A stretch of 37,237 nt of DNA, from NCBI GenBank assembly GCA_024402135.1, contig JAKSJN010000019.1:1-37237 (forward strand). Reading direction: 5' to 3'. Below the pieces are notes generated by a model, which was given only the letters and a program-made list of their open reading frames with translations, had not been told where the DNA came from and made no database searches. This stretch comes from Bacteroidales bacterium (GTDB taxonomy: Bacteria > Bacteroidota > Bacteroidia > Bacteroidales > UBA932). The translations under genes and the position numbers were made by a program. Of the stretch, positions 1 to 8,190 are shown piece after piece. Position 1 is the first letter of the stretch, and the number at the start of each line of letters is the position of its first letter.

Positions 1-11
1 CGTTCTTCGAG

Positions 12-44
12 TCCCTGATCATCTAACGATGGTCAGGGATTTTT
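12..44 (+). terminator. Rho-independent terminator of an upstream gene
   Basis: A 12-bp stem (arms 12-23 and 28-39, one G-T wobble) with a 4-nt loop is followed directly by five T residues and then TTTTG-rich sequence. The T-run lies only on the right, so it acts on plus-strand transcripts. It probably ends a gene lying to the left of the window and isolates the ATP synthase operon. Confidence 0.85.
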
Positions 45-107
45 GTTTTATGCCGATTCTGACGCATTTTATTCATTTTTTTGATTCACTTTCTTGATGA
101 ATTTTAT

Positions 108-115
108 TAGATTTG
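108..115 (+). promoter_or_regulatory. Candidate -7 promoter element for the ATP synthase operon
   Basis: TAGATTTG matches the Bacteroidota -7 consensus TAnnTTTG. A TTTG at 80-83 could serve as the -33 element, but the 24-nt spacer is longer than the usual 19-21. The surrounding 45-134 is AT-rich and otherwise contains nothing I recognise. The implied leader is about 15-20 nt. Confidence 0.45.
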
Positions 116-125
116 AATTCCTTAA

Positions 126-1661
<1,536 letters not shown>

Positions 1662-1663
1662 TC

Positions 1664-1903
1664 ATGAAACTCATAGTCCTTTCTCCTGAAAAGACGCTTC
1701 TCAACGAAGAAGTCAATGCTGTGGAGCTCCCTGGTGCAAAGGGACGTTTCATGGTGCTCAAGGATCATGCTCCTGTACTCACCCCACTTGTTGCGGGTGT
1801 GGTAAGGTATGATGTGGCCTACACTGAAAACCGTCAGGAGATGGAGATTGGCGGTGGATTCGCAGAAATCAGCAATGACGAGATTTGTGTATGCGTAGGC
1901 TAA
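1664..1903 (+). CDS. atpC: F1Fo ATP synthase subunit epsilon, short form
   Basis: This encodes the epsilon subunit of the F1 central stalk, which helps couple rotation of the c-ring to catalysis. The 79 residues cover only the N-terminal beta-sandwich, recognisable from LSPEKTLLNEEVNAVELPG and KDHAPVLTPLVAGVV. The C-terminal two-helix inhibitory domain of longer homologues (about 135 residues in E. coli) is absent. From memory, short AtpC proteins are usual in Bacteroidales, so this looks like a lineage trait rather than a truncation. It starts 2 nt after atpD, and its last 13 nt overlap the start of atpB, which suggests translational coupling. Confidence 0.95.
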   Translation: MKLIVLSPEKTLLNEEVNAVELPGAKGRFMVLKDHAPVLTPLVAGVVRYDVAYTENRQEMEIGGGFAEISNDEICVCVG

Positions 1904-2973
1904 AGGGATTCATTCTGGTTGTTTTCATGGCAATCGCCATGGTGGCTGCGGCTCCTGCCGTTGCCATGCCTGCATCGTCCCATGATGCGACCGAGGAATC
2001 TGGAGAGCTCGATATGAACGAGTATCTGTTCGGTCATATCGGAGATTCATACGGTTGGCACGTTACCACCATAAACGGCCATCATGTCACCATCCCGCTC
2101 CCTGTCATCGTGCATGGAAAGAGCGGCTGGCATGTATTCAGCTCATCAAAACTGGCGCATGGCGAGTCCTATAAGGGATTCCATGTCGCTGAAAAAGGCG
2201 AAAAATATGAAGGAAAGGTAGTCGAGCAGGTCGACTCGGACGTCGTGAAGCCTTTCGACATTTCCATTACCAAAAACGTATTCGGTCTTATGATCAACAG
2301 CCTTGTGCTGGTGATTCTGGTCCTTTTGGGTGCACGCTGGTACAAGAAGCATGATGCACGGGAAGAGGCTCCAAAGGGATTTGCCGGAATCGTGGAAATG
2401 ATGGTCATGATGGTCGAGGAAGATATAATCAAGGAGTGCATAGGCAAAGACTACAAGAGGTATTCCCCATATCTGCTCACGGCGTTCTTCTTCATTTTCG
2501 TGAACAACCTGATGGGTATCGTGCCTTTCTTCCCGGGTGGTGCCAACATTACCGGAAACATTGCCATAACCTTCTTCCTGGCAATGTGCACCTTCCTCGC
2601 GGTCAATCTTTTTGGAAACAAACATTACTATAAGGAGATATTCTGGCCTGATGTCCCAATGTTCCTGAAGGTGATTCCGCTGATGCCTCTGATTGAGATC
2701 ATCGGCATGTTCACAAAGCCTTTCAGCCTCATGATACGACTCTTCGCGAACATTCTCGCCGGACATGTCATGATACTTGGTGTCGTAGCGGTAGTGTTCC
2801 TTACGGCTAAACTTGGTGTCGGCATGAATGCGGGACTTAGCCTTATATCGGTCCTTTTCGGTGTGTTCATGGATGTTCTCGAGTTCCTGGTGGCATTCCT
2901 CCAGGCGTATGTATTCACAATGCTTTCGAGTGTGTTCATCGGACTCAGCCGTCAGGAACCTGAAGAAGAATAA
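1891..2973 (+). CDS. atpB: F1Fo ATP synthase subunit a
   Basis: Subunit a forms the two proton half-channels beside the c-ring in the inner membrane. The chosen ATG at 1891 gives a clear signal peptide (residues 1 to about 26, ending APAVAMP) and then a hydrophilic N-terminal domain of about 100 residues before the first membrane helix. That exported extension is typical of Bacteroidota AtpB. The essential arginine is visible in MIRLFANILAGHVM (about R283). Five or six hydrophobic segments follow from about residue 130. The start overlaps the end of atpC by 13 nt. No separate atpI/atpZ-like gene or other small gene lies between atpC and atpB. Length is 360 residues. Confidence 0.96.
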   Translation: MRRLKGFILVVFMAIAMVAAAPAVAMPASSHDATEESGELDMNEYLFGHIGDSYGWHVTTINGHHVTIPLPVIVHGKSGWHVFSSSKLAHGESYKGFHVAEKGEKYEGKVVEQVDSDVVKPFDISITKNVFGLMINSLVLVILVLLGARWYKKHDAREEAPKGFAGIVEMMVMMVEEDIIKECIGKDYKRYSPYLLTAFFFIFVNNLMGIVPFFPGGANITGNIAITFFLAMCTFLAVNLFGNKHYYKEIFWPDVPMFLKVIPLMPLIEIIGMFTKPFSLMIRLFANILAGHVMILGVVAVVFLTAKLGVGMNAGLSLISVLFGVFMDVLEFLVAFLQAYVFTMLSSVFIGLSRQEPEEE

Positions 2974-2998
2974 ATAAACATTTAAAAATATTAAGATT

Positions 2999-3253
2999 AT
3001 GTTACTTTCAATGGTTCTTCAGGCAGCCGCTGGTGCTGCTCTTGGTAAGGCAGGCGCTGCCATCGGTGCAGGAATCGCAGCTATCGCAGCCGCTATCGGT
3101 ATCGGTAAGATCGGTCAGTCAGCTCTTGAGGCTGGTGCCCGTCAGCCAGAGCAGGCAGGTCATTACCGTATGACCGCCATCATCATCGGCGCACTTGTCG
3201 AGGGTGCATGTCTGTTCGCAATCCTTGTTTGTCTCCTCGGAATCAACAGCTAG
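2999..3253 (+). CDS. atpE: F1Fo ATP synthase subunit c
   Basis: This is the 84-residue proteolipid of the rotating membrane ring. Two membrane helices flank the polar loop ARQPEQ (about residues 47-52). The ion-carrying carboxylate is E68 in GALVEGACLF. Helix 1 has the small-residue packing pattern AIGAGIAAIAAAIGIG. The Na+ signature of Ilyobacter-type rings (a glutamine in helix 1 and Glu-Ser/Thr in helix 2) is not seen: E68 is followed by Gly and the aligned helix-1 position is not Gln. This suggests proton coupling. A 25-nt gap separates it from atpB, and atpF begins 3 nt downstream. Confidence 0.97.
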   Translation: MLLSMVLQAAAGAALGKAGAAIGAGIAAIAAAIGIGKIGQSALEAGARQPEQAGHYRMTAIIIGALVEGACLFAILVCLLGINS

Positions 3254-3256
3254 CAT

Positions 3257-3763
3257 ATGTCTCTGATTACGCCCGATTTCGGTCTTCTGTTCTGGATGAC
3301 GCTGATCTTCGCCATCGTGTTCTTTGTGCTGGCGAAGTTCGGTTTTCCCATCATTACCGGAATGGTCGATGAACGAAACGTCAGGATCAGCGAAAGTCTC
3401 CGCAAGGCTCGTGAGGCTGAAGCTGCTCTGAACGAACTGTCGGTGCGTCAGAAAGAGATGATCGAGCAGGCCCGCCAGGAACAGGCTGCAATCCTCAAGG
3501 ACGCCGCCCAGGTCCGTGATGCAATGATTGCCCAGGCCAAGACTCAGGCATCCGACGAGGCTGCCAAGATAGTGGCTCAGGCACGCACACAGATCGCGGC
3601 TGAGAAGGAGAGTGCCATGGCTGAGGTCCGCAGCCAGCTCGCCGAGCTTTCGGTCGCTGTTGCCGAAAAGGTTATGCGTACCCAGCTTGAGAGCGACAAG
3701 GCACAGGTCGAGCTCGTGAACAGAATGGTAGAGGAACTGTCCCGCAACCAGAAGATGAACTAG
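3257..3763 (+). CDS. atpF: F1Fo ATP synthase subunit b
   Basis: Subunit b is the peripheral stalk that holds F1 against Fo. The 168-residue protein has one N-terminal membrane helix (about residues 8-30, LLFWMTLIFAIVFFVLAKF). A long charged helix rich in Ala, Glu, Gln and Lys then runs to the C-terminus and would form the dimeric coiled coil. Length and architecture are normal for the family. It lies between atpE (3 nt upstream) and atpH (1 nt downstream), in the expected operon position. Confidence 0.95.
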   Translation: MSLITPDFGLLFWMTLIFAIVFFVLAKFGFPIITGMVDERNVRISESLRKAREAEAALNELSVRQKEMIEQARQEQAAILKDAAQVRDAMIAQAKTQASDEAAKIVAQARTQIAAEKESAMAEVRSQLAELSVAVAEKVMRTQLESDKAQVELVNRMVEELSRNQKMN

Positions 3764-3764
3764 A

Positions 3765-4250
3765 ATGAACTCCGGAGTCATTTCTTCCAGATACGCCAAG
3801 ACGCTCCTGCAGCTGGTCGTCGAGACCGGTCGCGGGGAACAGGTGTACTCCCAGGTCAACAGAATTCTTCGTGATCCATCCATTCTCGAGAATGGCTCGA
3901 TCCAGCTGGAGCCTGATCTGGAGAGGTTCATTGCCTTTGTCGTTTCAAAGGGCAGGACAGAGTACATGAAGTACATCCTTCATTCATTCTGCTCCCAGTA
4001 CAATGCCTATATGGGCAGGAAGCTGGTGCGGCTTACCACCGTGGTCCCTATACCCGGCCTGGAGGAAAAGCTGCGTCCGGTTCTTGCCAAGGCCCTGGAC
4101 TCCGAGATTCTCTTCGAGACTGCCATCGATGCAGGACTTATTGGAGGCTTCCGTGTGGAAGTCGAGGATCTGTTGCTTGACGCCAGTGTGCGCAGGCAGA
4201 TAGATGACATCAAACGTCAATTCGTTGACAATAACCGTAGAATAGTGTAA
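3765..4250 (+). CDS. atpH: F1Fo ATP synthase subunit delta
   Basis: The delta subunit links the top of F1 to the peripheral stalk. The 161-residue protein begins with the characteristic N-terminal segment [22 protein letters not shown]. It ends with the C-terminal motif of the OSCP/delta family, seen in [20 protein letters not shown] followed by a basic tail. This family is variable, and the operon position between atpF and atpA gives strong support. It starts one nucleotide after the atpF stop. Confidence 0.94.
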   Translation: MNSGVISSRYAKTLLQLVVETGRGEQVYSQVNRILRDPSILENGSIQLEPDLERFIAFVVSKGRTEYMKYILHSFCSQYNAYMGRKLVRLTTVVPIPGLEEKLRPVLAKALDSEILFETAIDAGLIGGFRVEVEDLLLDASVRRQIDDIKRQFVDNNRRIV

Positions 4251-4255
4251 TTGCT

Positions 4256-5845
4256 ATGGCGAACAATATCAAACCAAGTGAAATTTCTGAAATACTTCTC
4301 AGCCAGCTGAAGGGAGTTGACAATTCCCTGCATTTCGAAGAAGTAGGCAAGGTGCTCCAGGTCAGTGATGGTGTGGCTCGTATCTTTGGCCTCTCGAATG
4401 CCGAAGCCGGTGAGCTGCTCGAGTTCGAATGCGGCGTGATGGGAGTGGTGATGAACCTCGAGGAGGACAATGTCGGCGCTGTCCTTATGGGACCTACCGA
4501 CAGGGTCAAGGAGGAAATGACTGTCCGCAGGACCGGCCGCATCGCGTCCATTCCTGTCGGCGAGTCCATGCTCGGCCGAGTAGTCGACCCTCTTGGAAAT
4601 CCGCTGGACGGACTTGGAAAGATTGAGGGTGAGATGGTAGATATGCCGCTTGAGCGCAAGGCTCCAGGCGTTATCTATCGTCAGCCTGTAAAGCAGCCTC
4701 TCCAGACAGGTATCAAGTCTGTGGACGCCATGATTCCAATCGGTCGTGGACAGCGTGAGCTTATCATCGGCGACCGCCAGACCGGAAAGACAGCCATTGC
4801 AATCGACACCATCATCAACCAGCGCGATGCATATCTGCGTGGTGAGCCGCTCTACTGTATCTATGTAGCCATCGGTCAGAAGGGATCGACCGTAGCGAAC
4901 ATTGTAGAGGCTCTGCGCGCACGCGGTGCAATGGACTATACCATCGTGGTTGCTGCAACCGCTGCCGATCCTGCAGCTCTGCAGTACTATGCTCCATTCG
5001 CAGGTGCTGCCATCGGCGAGTACTTCCGCGACACCGGCCGTCACGCGCTTGTAATCTATGACGACCTGTCAAAGCAGGCTGTCGCTTATCGAGAGGTTTC
5101 CCTGATCCTCCGCCGTCCATCCGGCCGTGAGGCTTATCCTGGAGACGTATTCTACCTGCATTCAAGACTTCTCGAGCGTGCTGCGAAGATCATCGAGCAG
5201 CAGGAAGTCGCTGAGCAGATGAATGACCTTCCTGATTCGCTCAAGGGCAAGGTGAAGGCAGGTGGCTCGCTTACTGCGCTGCCAATCATCGAGACTCAGG
5301 CGGGCGACGTTTCCGCATACATCCCTACCAACGTGATCTCCATCACTGACGGACAGATCTACCTTGAGTCAGCACTCTTCAACCAGGGATTCCGCCCTGC
5401 CATCAACGTGGGTATCTCCGTGTCACGTGTCGGCGGCAGCGCCCAGGTCAAGAGCATGAAGAAGGTTGCCGGTACCCTTAAGATGGACCAGGCTCAGTAC
5501 AACGAGCTCGAGGCATTCTCCAAGTTCAGCAGCGATGTCGACAAGGTCACTGCGATGACACTCGACAAGGGCCGCAAGAACAACCAGCTGCTCATCCAGC
5601 CACAGTATTCGCCTGTTCCGGTAGGAGAGCAGATCGCTATTCTCTATTGCGGTACCAAGGGACTTATGAGAGACATTAATGTTGGCGACGTGAAAGAGTT
5701 CGAGAAGAGCTTCCTGGAGCGTATGCGCGCATCTCACCAGGATGTCATCGACACTCTCGCTTCCGGAAAGATTGATGACAGCCTTACTGCAGTGATCGAG
5801 AAGGTTGCAGCTGAAGTGTCTGCATCCATGACCTGTAACGCTTAA
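4256..5845 (+). CDS. atpA: F1Fo ATP synthase subunit alpha
   Basis: This is the non-catalytic nucleotide-binding alpha subunit of F1, 529 residues long. Visible motifs are the N-terminal helix that meets delta ([15 protein letters not shown]), the P-loop GDRQTGKTA near residue 172, [12 protein letters not shown], and the family signature segment around [14 protein letters not shown]. Length is normal. The ATG at 4256 follows the atpH stop by 5 nt, and atpG starts 6 nt after the atpA stop. Identification is secure. Confidence 0.98.
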   Translation: MANNIKPSEISEILLSQLKGVDNSLHFEEVGKVLQVSDGVARIFGLSNAEAGELLEFECGVMGVVMNLEEDNVGAVLMGPTDRVKEEMTVRRTGRIASIPVGESMLGRVVDPLGNPLDGLGKIEGEMVDMPLERKAPGVIYRQPVKQPLQTGIKSVDAMIPIGRGQRELIIGDRQTGKTAIAIDTIINQRDAYLRGEPLYCIYVAIGQKGSTVANIVEALRARGAMDYTIVVAATAADPAALQYYAPFAGAAIGEYFRDTGRHALVIYDDLSKQAVAYREVSLILRRPSGREAYPGDVFYLHSRLLERAAKIIEQQEVAEQMNDLPDSLKGKVKAGGSLTALPIIETQAGDVSAYIPTNVISITDGQIYLESALFNQGFRPAINVGISVSRVGGSAQVKSMKKVAGTLKMDQAQYNELEAFSKFSSDVDKVTAMTLDKGRKNNQLLIQPQYSPVPVGEQIAILYCGTKGLMRDINVGDVKEFEKSFLERMRASHQDVIDTLASGKIDDSLTAVIEKVAAEVSASMTCNA

Positions 5846-5851
5846 TCCATC

Positions 5852-6739
5852 ATGGCAACCCTTAAGGAAACAAAAGACCGCATCAATTCGGTGAAGACCA
5901 CGCTGAAGACCACTTCCGCGATGAAGATGGTCGCTTCGGCGCGTCTCCATAAGGGTCAGTCCTTGATCGAGAACATGCGTCCGTACGAGCAGCGCCTTTC
6001 AAGGATGCTCCAGGCTGCTTTGGCGTCAGTTCCAGACAGTCCGGAGCTCAGTGCCCTCTGCCGTCAGCATTCGGAAGAGGACACAAAGATGGGCCCGAAA
6101 AAGGTCGCACTTGTTGCGATCAGTTCCAATTCATCGCTTTGCGGTGCGTTCAATGCAAATGTCATCAAGGAAGTCACCAACAGGGTTGATGAACTTAAGA
6201 GAGAAGGCACTGAGATAACAGTATTCTCCATCGGACGAAAGATGGCCGAGGCCATGAAGAAGATCGGTCAGCCGACCCCGGAGGACCTTAATGCACTCAT
6301 TGCGCATCCGGAATATGAACCGGTAGCTGACCTCGCCCAGAAGCTTACCGATGCCTTTCTTGCCGGAACATATGACCGCGTGGAGATAATCCATAACCAT
6401 TTCATCAATACAGCCAGCCAGAAAGTCATCACGCGCTGCTATCTCCCTATGGAACGTCCACAGTCCGGAGGAACCGAGGCTGTGAATGACGACTATATCA
6501 TGGAACCGACGGCCGCCGAGCTTATCTCCGCACTTCTTCCAAGAGTACTCAGGCTCGGTGTTTATACTGCTGTTCTTGACTCGAATGCAGCCGAGCATGC
6601 AGCCCGTACCGTTGCAATGCAGACAGCGACTGACAATGGTGAAGAACTTCTCCATGAGCTCACCCTTGAATACAACAAGGGTCGTCAGCAGAAGATTACT
6701 GCCGAGATTCTCGACATTGTCGGCGGCTCGCTGAGTTAG
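5852..6739 (+). CDS. atpG: F1Fo ATP synthase subunit gamma
   Basis: Gamma is the rotating central shaft of F1. The 295-residue protein starts with the conserved N-terminal coiled-coil helix (TKDRINSVKTTLKTTSAMKMVASARL) and ends with the partner helix (ARTVAMQTATDNGEELL, then KGRQQKITAEILDIVGG). The middle Rossmann-like domain contains SSNSSLCGAFNANV. It is the last gene of the operon, and a strong terminator begins 21 nt after its stop codon. Confidence 0.97.
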   Translation: MATLKETKDRINSVKTTLKTTSAMKMVASARLHKGQSLIENMRPYEQRLSRMLQAALASVPDSPELSALCRQHSEEDTKMGPKKVALVAISSNSSLCGAFNANVIKEVTNRVDELKREGTEITVFSIGRKMAEAMKKIGQPTPEDLNALIAHPEYEPVADLAQKLTDAFLAGTYDRVEIIHNHFINTASQKVITRCYLPMERPQSGGTEAVNDDYIMEPTAAELISALLPRVLRLGVYTAVLDSNAAEHAARTVAMQTATDNGEELLHELTLEYNKGRQQKITAEILDIVGGSLS

Positions 6740-6760
6740 CAAGCGAGTCGAAAGAAATAT

Positions 6761-6797
6761 GAAGAGGTGGCCTTCTGGTCACCTCTTCTTCATTTTT
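6761..6797 (+). terminator. Terminator of the ATP synthase operon
   Basis: A 12-bp stem (6761-6772 and 6777-6788, one G-T wobble) with the loop TTCT is followed by TTCATTTTTATG and further T-rich sequence. It lies just after atpG, so the eight atp genes form a closed unit. The stretch 6798-6882 is AT-rich and holds the probable promoter of the next gene. Confidence 0.9.
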
Positions 6798-6869
6798 ATG
6801 ATTTTTTCAGTTTTTTTGTCTGTCCCGTGCAATATTTCAAGATTTTTTCCGTTTATTGTGTGTATACTA

Positions 6870-6877
6870 TTGATTTG
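6870..6877 (+). promoter_or_regulatory. Possible -7 element of the radical SAM gene
   Basis: TTGATTTG is a one-mismatch version of TAnnTTTG. It lies in an AT-rich spacer downstream of the atp terminator, and the ATG at 6883 follows the final G by only 6 nt, as at two better promoters in this window. No clear -33 TTTG is visible. Support is weak and mostly positional. Confidence 0.3.
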
Positions 6878-6882
6878 CAGCT

Positions 6883-7953
6883 ATGTCAGCACTCTCACTC
6901 CGTCAGCAGATAGGCCTGTTCGCCTTCAACAAGGTAGTTGAAGAACAGACACGCCAGCATCCCATGAGGCAGCTCTTCTGGGAATGCACGCTGCGCTGCA
7001 ATATGAAGTGCCAGCACTGCGGCAGCGACTGCAAGGTATCTGCGATACATCCCGACATGCCTTTCGAAGACTTCGAAAAAGTTTTGATGCGTATCAAGGA
7101 GTCATACGATTCGCATCACATAAGCGTTGTCGTGACCGGTGGCGAGCCTCTTATGAGGCAGGATATCGTAAAGTGCGGCAGGAGGATGTACGATCTTGAG
7201 TTTCCTTGGGGTGTGGTGTCCAACGGTCTATTGATGTCCGACAGAAAGATCAACGAGCTGCTTGGTGCCGGAATGCGTTCTGCAACAATCAGTCTGGACG
7301 GCCTTGAAGAGGAGCACAACTGGATGAGAGGAGTGCCCGGAGCGTTCAGGAATGCCTCTCACGCAATCGAGATACTGGCAAAGGAACCTTCAATCGGCTT
7401 TGATGTGGTGACCTGCGTCAATCAGCGCAATTTCGGCCAGCTTGGTCAGCTCAAGGAATATCTGATCAGCCTGGGATTGAAGAGATGGAGGATATTCACA
7501 GTCTTTCCTGTCGGTCGTGCCGCCAGCAACCCGGAACTTCAGATAAGCGGTGAGCAGTATCGTCAGCTGATGGACTTCATCATTGCGACACGCAAGGAGG
7601 GACGTATTATCGTCAGTCACGCCTGCGAAGGTTTCCTGGGCCCTTACGAAGGAAAGGTGAGGGATCATCTGTTCAGCTGTCAGGCTGGTATCAGCGTCGC
7701 CGGCGTGAGGATTGACGGCTCGATCTCAGCCTGCACCAGCATACGCGCAAACTACGATCAGGGAAACATCTATACCGATGATATCGTGGATGTTTGGGAG
7801 AACCGCTTCGGGAACATGCGCGACAGGACGTGGATGCGCAACGGCGAATGTGCCGATTGCCAGTACTGGAAGTACTGCCATGGCAATGGTCTTCATCTAA
7901 GGGATGATGATGGAAATCTTATTCAATGCAACCTTAAAAAACTATCGATATGA
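6883..7953 (+). CDS. Radical SAM/SPASM enzyme of a lipoprotein-associated system
   Basis: This is a radical S-adenosylmethionine enzyme of 356 residues. The CxxxCxxC cluster motif is C39, C43 and C46, and GGEP at 86-89 is the SAM-contacting motif. The C-terminal region carries C266, C284, C323, C326, C332 and C349, a spacing that resembles a SPASM domain holding auxiliary Fe-S clusters. Such enzymes usually modify a ribosomally made peptide or protein. The stop codon overlaps the start of a 59-residue lipoprotein gene (ATGA), so that protein is the likely substrate or partner. From memory this matches the 'rSAM/lipoprotein system' of Bacteroidota (TIGR04133/TIGR04134); the accession should be confirmed. 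The chemistry performed is unknown to me. Confidence 0.85.
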   Translation: MSALSLRQQIGLFAFNKVVEEQTRQHPMRQLFWECTLRCNMKCQHCGSDCKVSAIHPDMPFEDFEKVLMRIKESYDSHHISVVVTGGEPLMRQDIVKCGRRMYDLEFPWGVVSNGLLMSDRKINELLGAGMRSATISLDGLEEEHNWMRGVPGAFRNASHAIEILAKEPSIGFDVVTCVNQRNFGQLGQLKEYLISLGLKRWRIFTVFPVGRAASNPELQISGEQYRQLMDFIIATRKEGRIIVSHACEGFLGPYEGKVRDHLFSCQAGISVAGVRIDGSISACTSIRANYDQGNIYTDDIVDVWENRFGNMRDRTWMRNGECADCQYWKYCHGNGLHLRDDDGNLIQCNLKKLSI

Positions 7954-8129
7954 AAAAGAAATTTCTCAAGCTCATGCTGCTGATCTGTGGACTCAATGTC
8001 TTCACTGCATGCTATGGCATGGCTCCGGGCGACTGGATGGATGAACTCCCTGAGCAGGAACAGGAGGATACCAAGGCTCCTGCAGACACCCTGGAAGAAG
8101 AAGAGGTTGACAGTTCTGAGGTTCAGTAA
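7950..8129 (+). CDS. Small lipoprotein, putative radical SAM partner
   Basis: This 59-residue protein begins with a basic, hydrophobic signal sequence (MKKKFLKLMLLICGLNVF) and a lipobox ending T-A-C, so it would be lipidated on C21. The mature part is only 39 residues. It starts C-Y-G-M-A-P and continues as a very acidic tail rich in Glu and Asp (14 Glu/Asp in the last 28 residues). Its ATG overlaps the stop codon of the radical SAM gene by the ATGA arrangement, so translation is probably coupled. It fits the small lipoprotein that accompanies the radical SAM family in Bacteroidota. The C-Y-G start of the mature protein is, from memory, the most conserved part and is a reasonable place to expect a modification. 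Its function is unknown. Confidence 0.8.
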   Translation: MKKKFLKLMLLICGLNVFTACYGMAPGDWMDELPEQEQEDTKAPADTLEEEEVDSSEVQ

Positions 8130-8140
8130 TGAATGAAAAA

Positions 8141-8175
8141 TGGCGCGAGAGGTTGATACCCCTCGCGCCATTTTT
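8141..8175. terminator. Bidirectional terminator between convergent genes
   Basis: A GC-rich hairpin (TGGCGCGAG at 8141-8149 pairing with CTCGCGCCA at 8162-8170, with two further pairs inside after a mismatch) is followed by TTTTTATTTG on the right and preceded by GAATGAAAAA on the left. The left A-run reads as a T-run on the minus strand. It therefore can end both the radical SAM/lipoprotein transcript and the convergent peptidase transcript whose stop codon is at 8191. Confidence 0.88.
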
Positions 8176-8190
8176 ATTTGAGGTCTCTGC

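Noticed and set aside
2146-3976. Long minus-strand open frames opposite atpB, atpE and atpF (206 and 285 codons)
   Set aside because: They lie entirely against secure ATP synthase genes, have no recognisable domains and arise from codon bias of the plus-strand genes.
6759-6941. 60-codon open frame across the atp terminator and the start of the radical SAM gene
   Set aside because: It is translated from the hairpin and T-rich spacer, giving a Phe/Ser-rich product with no support.
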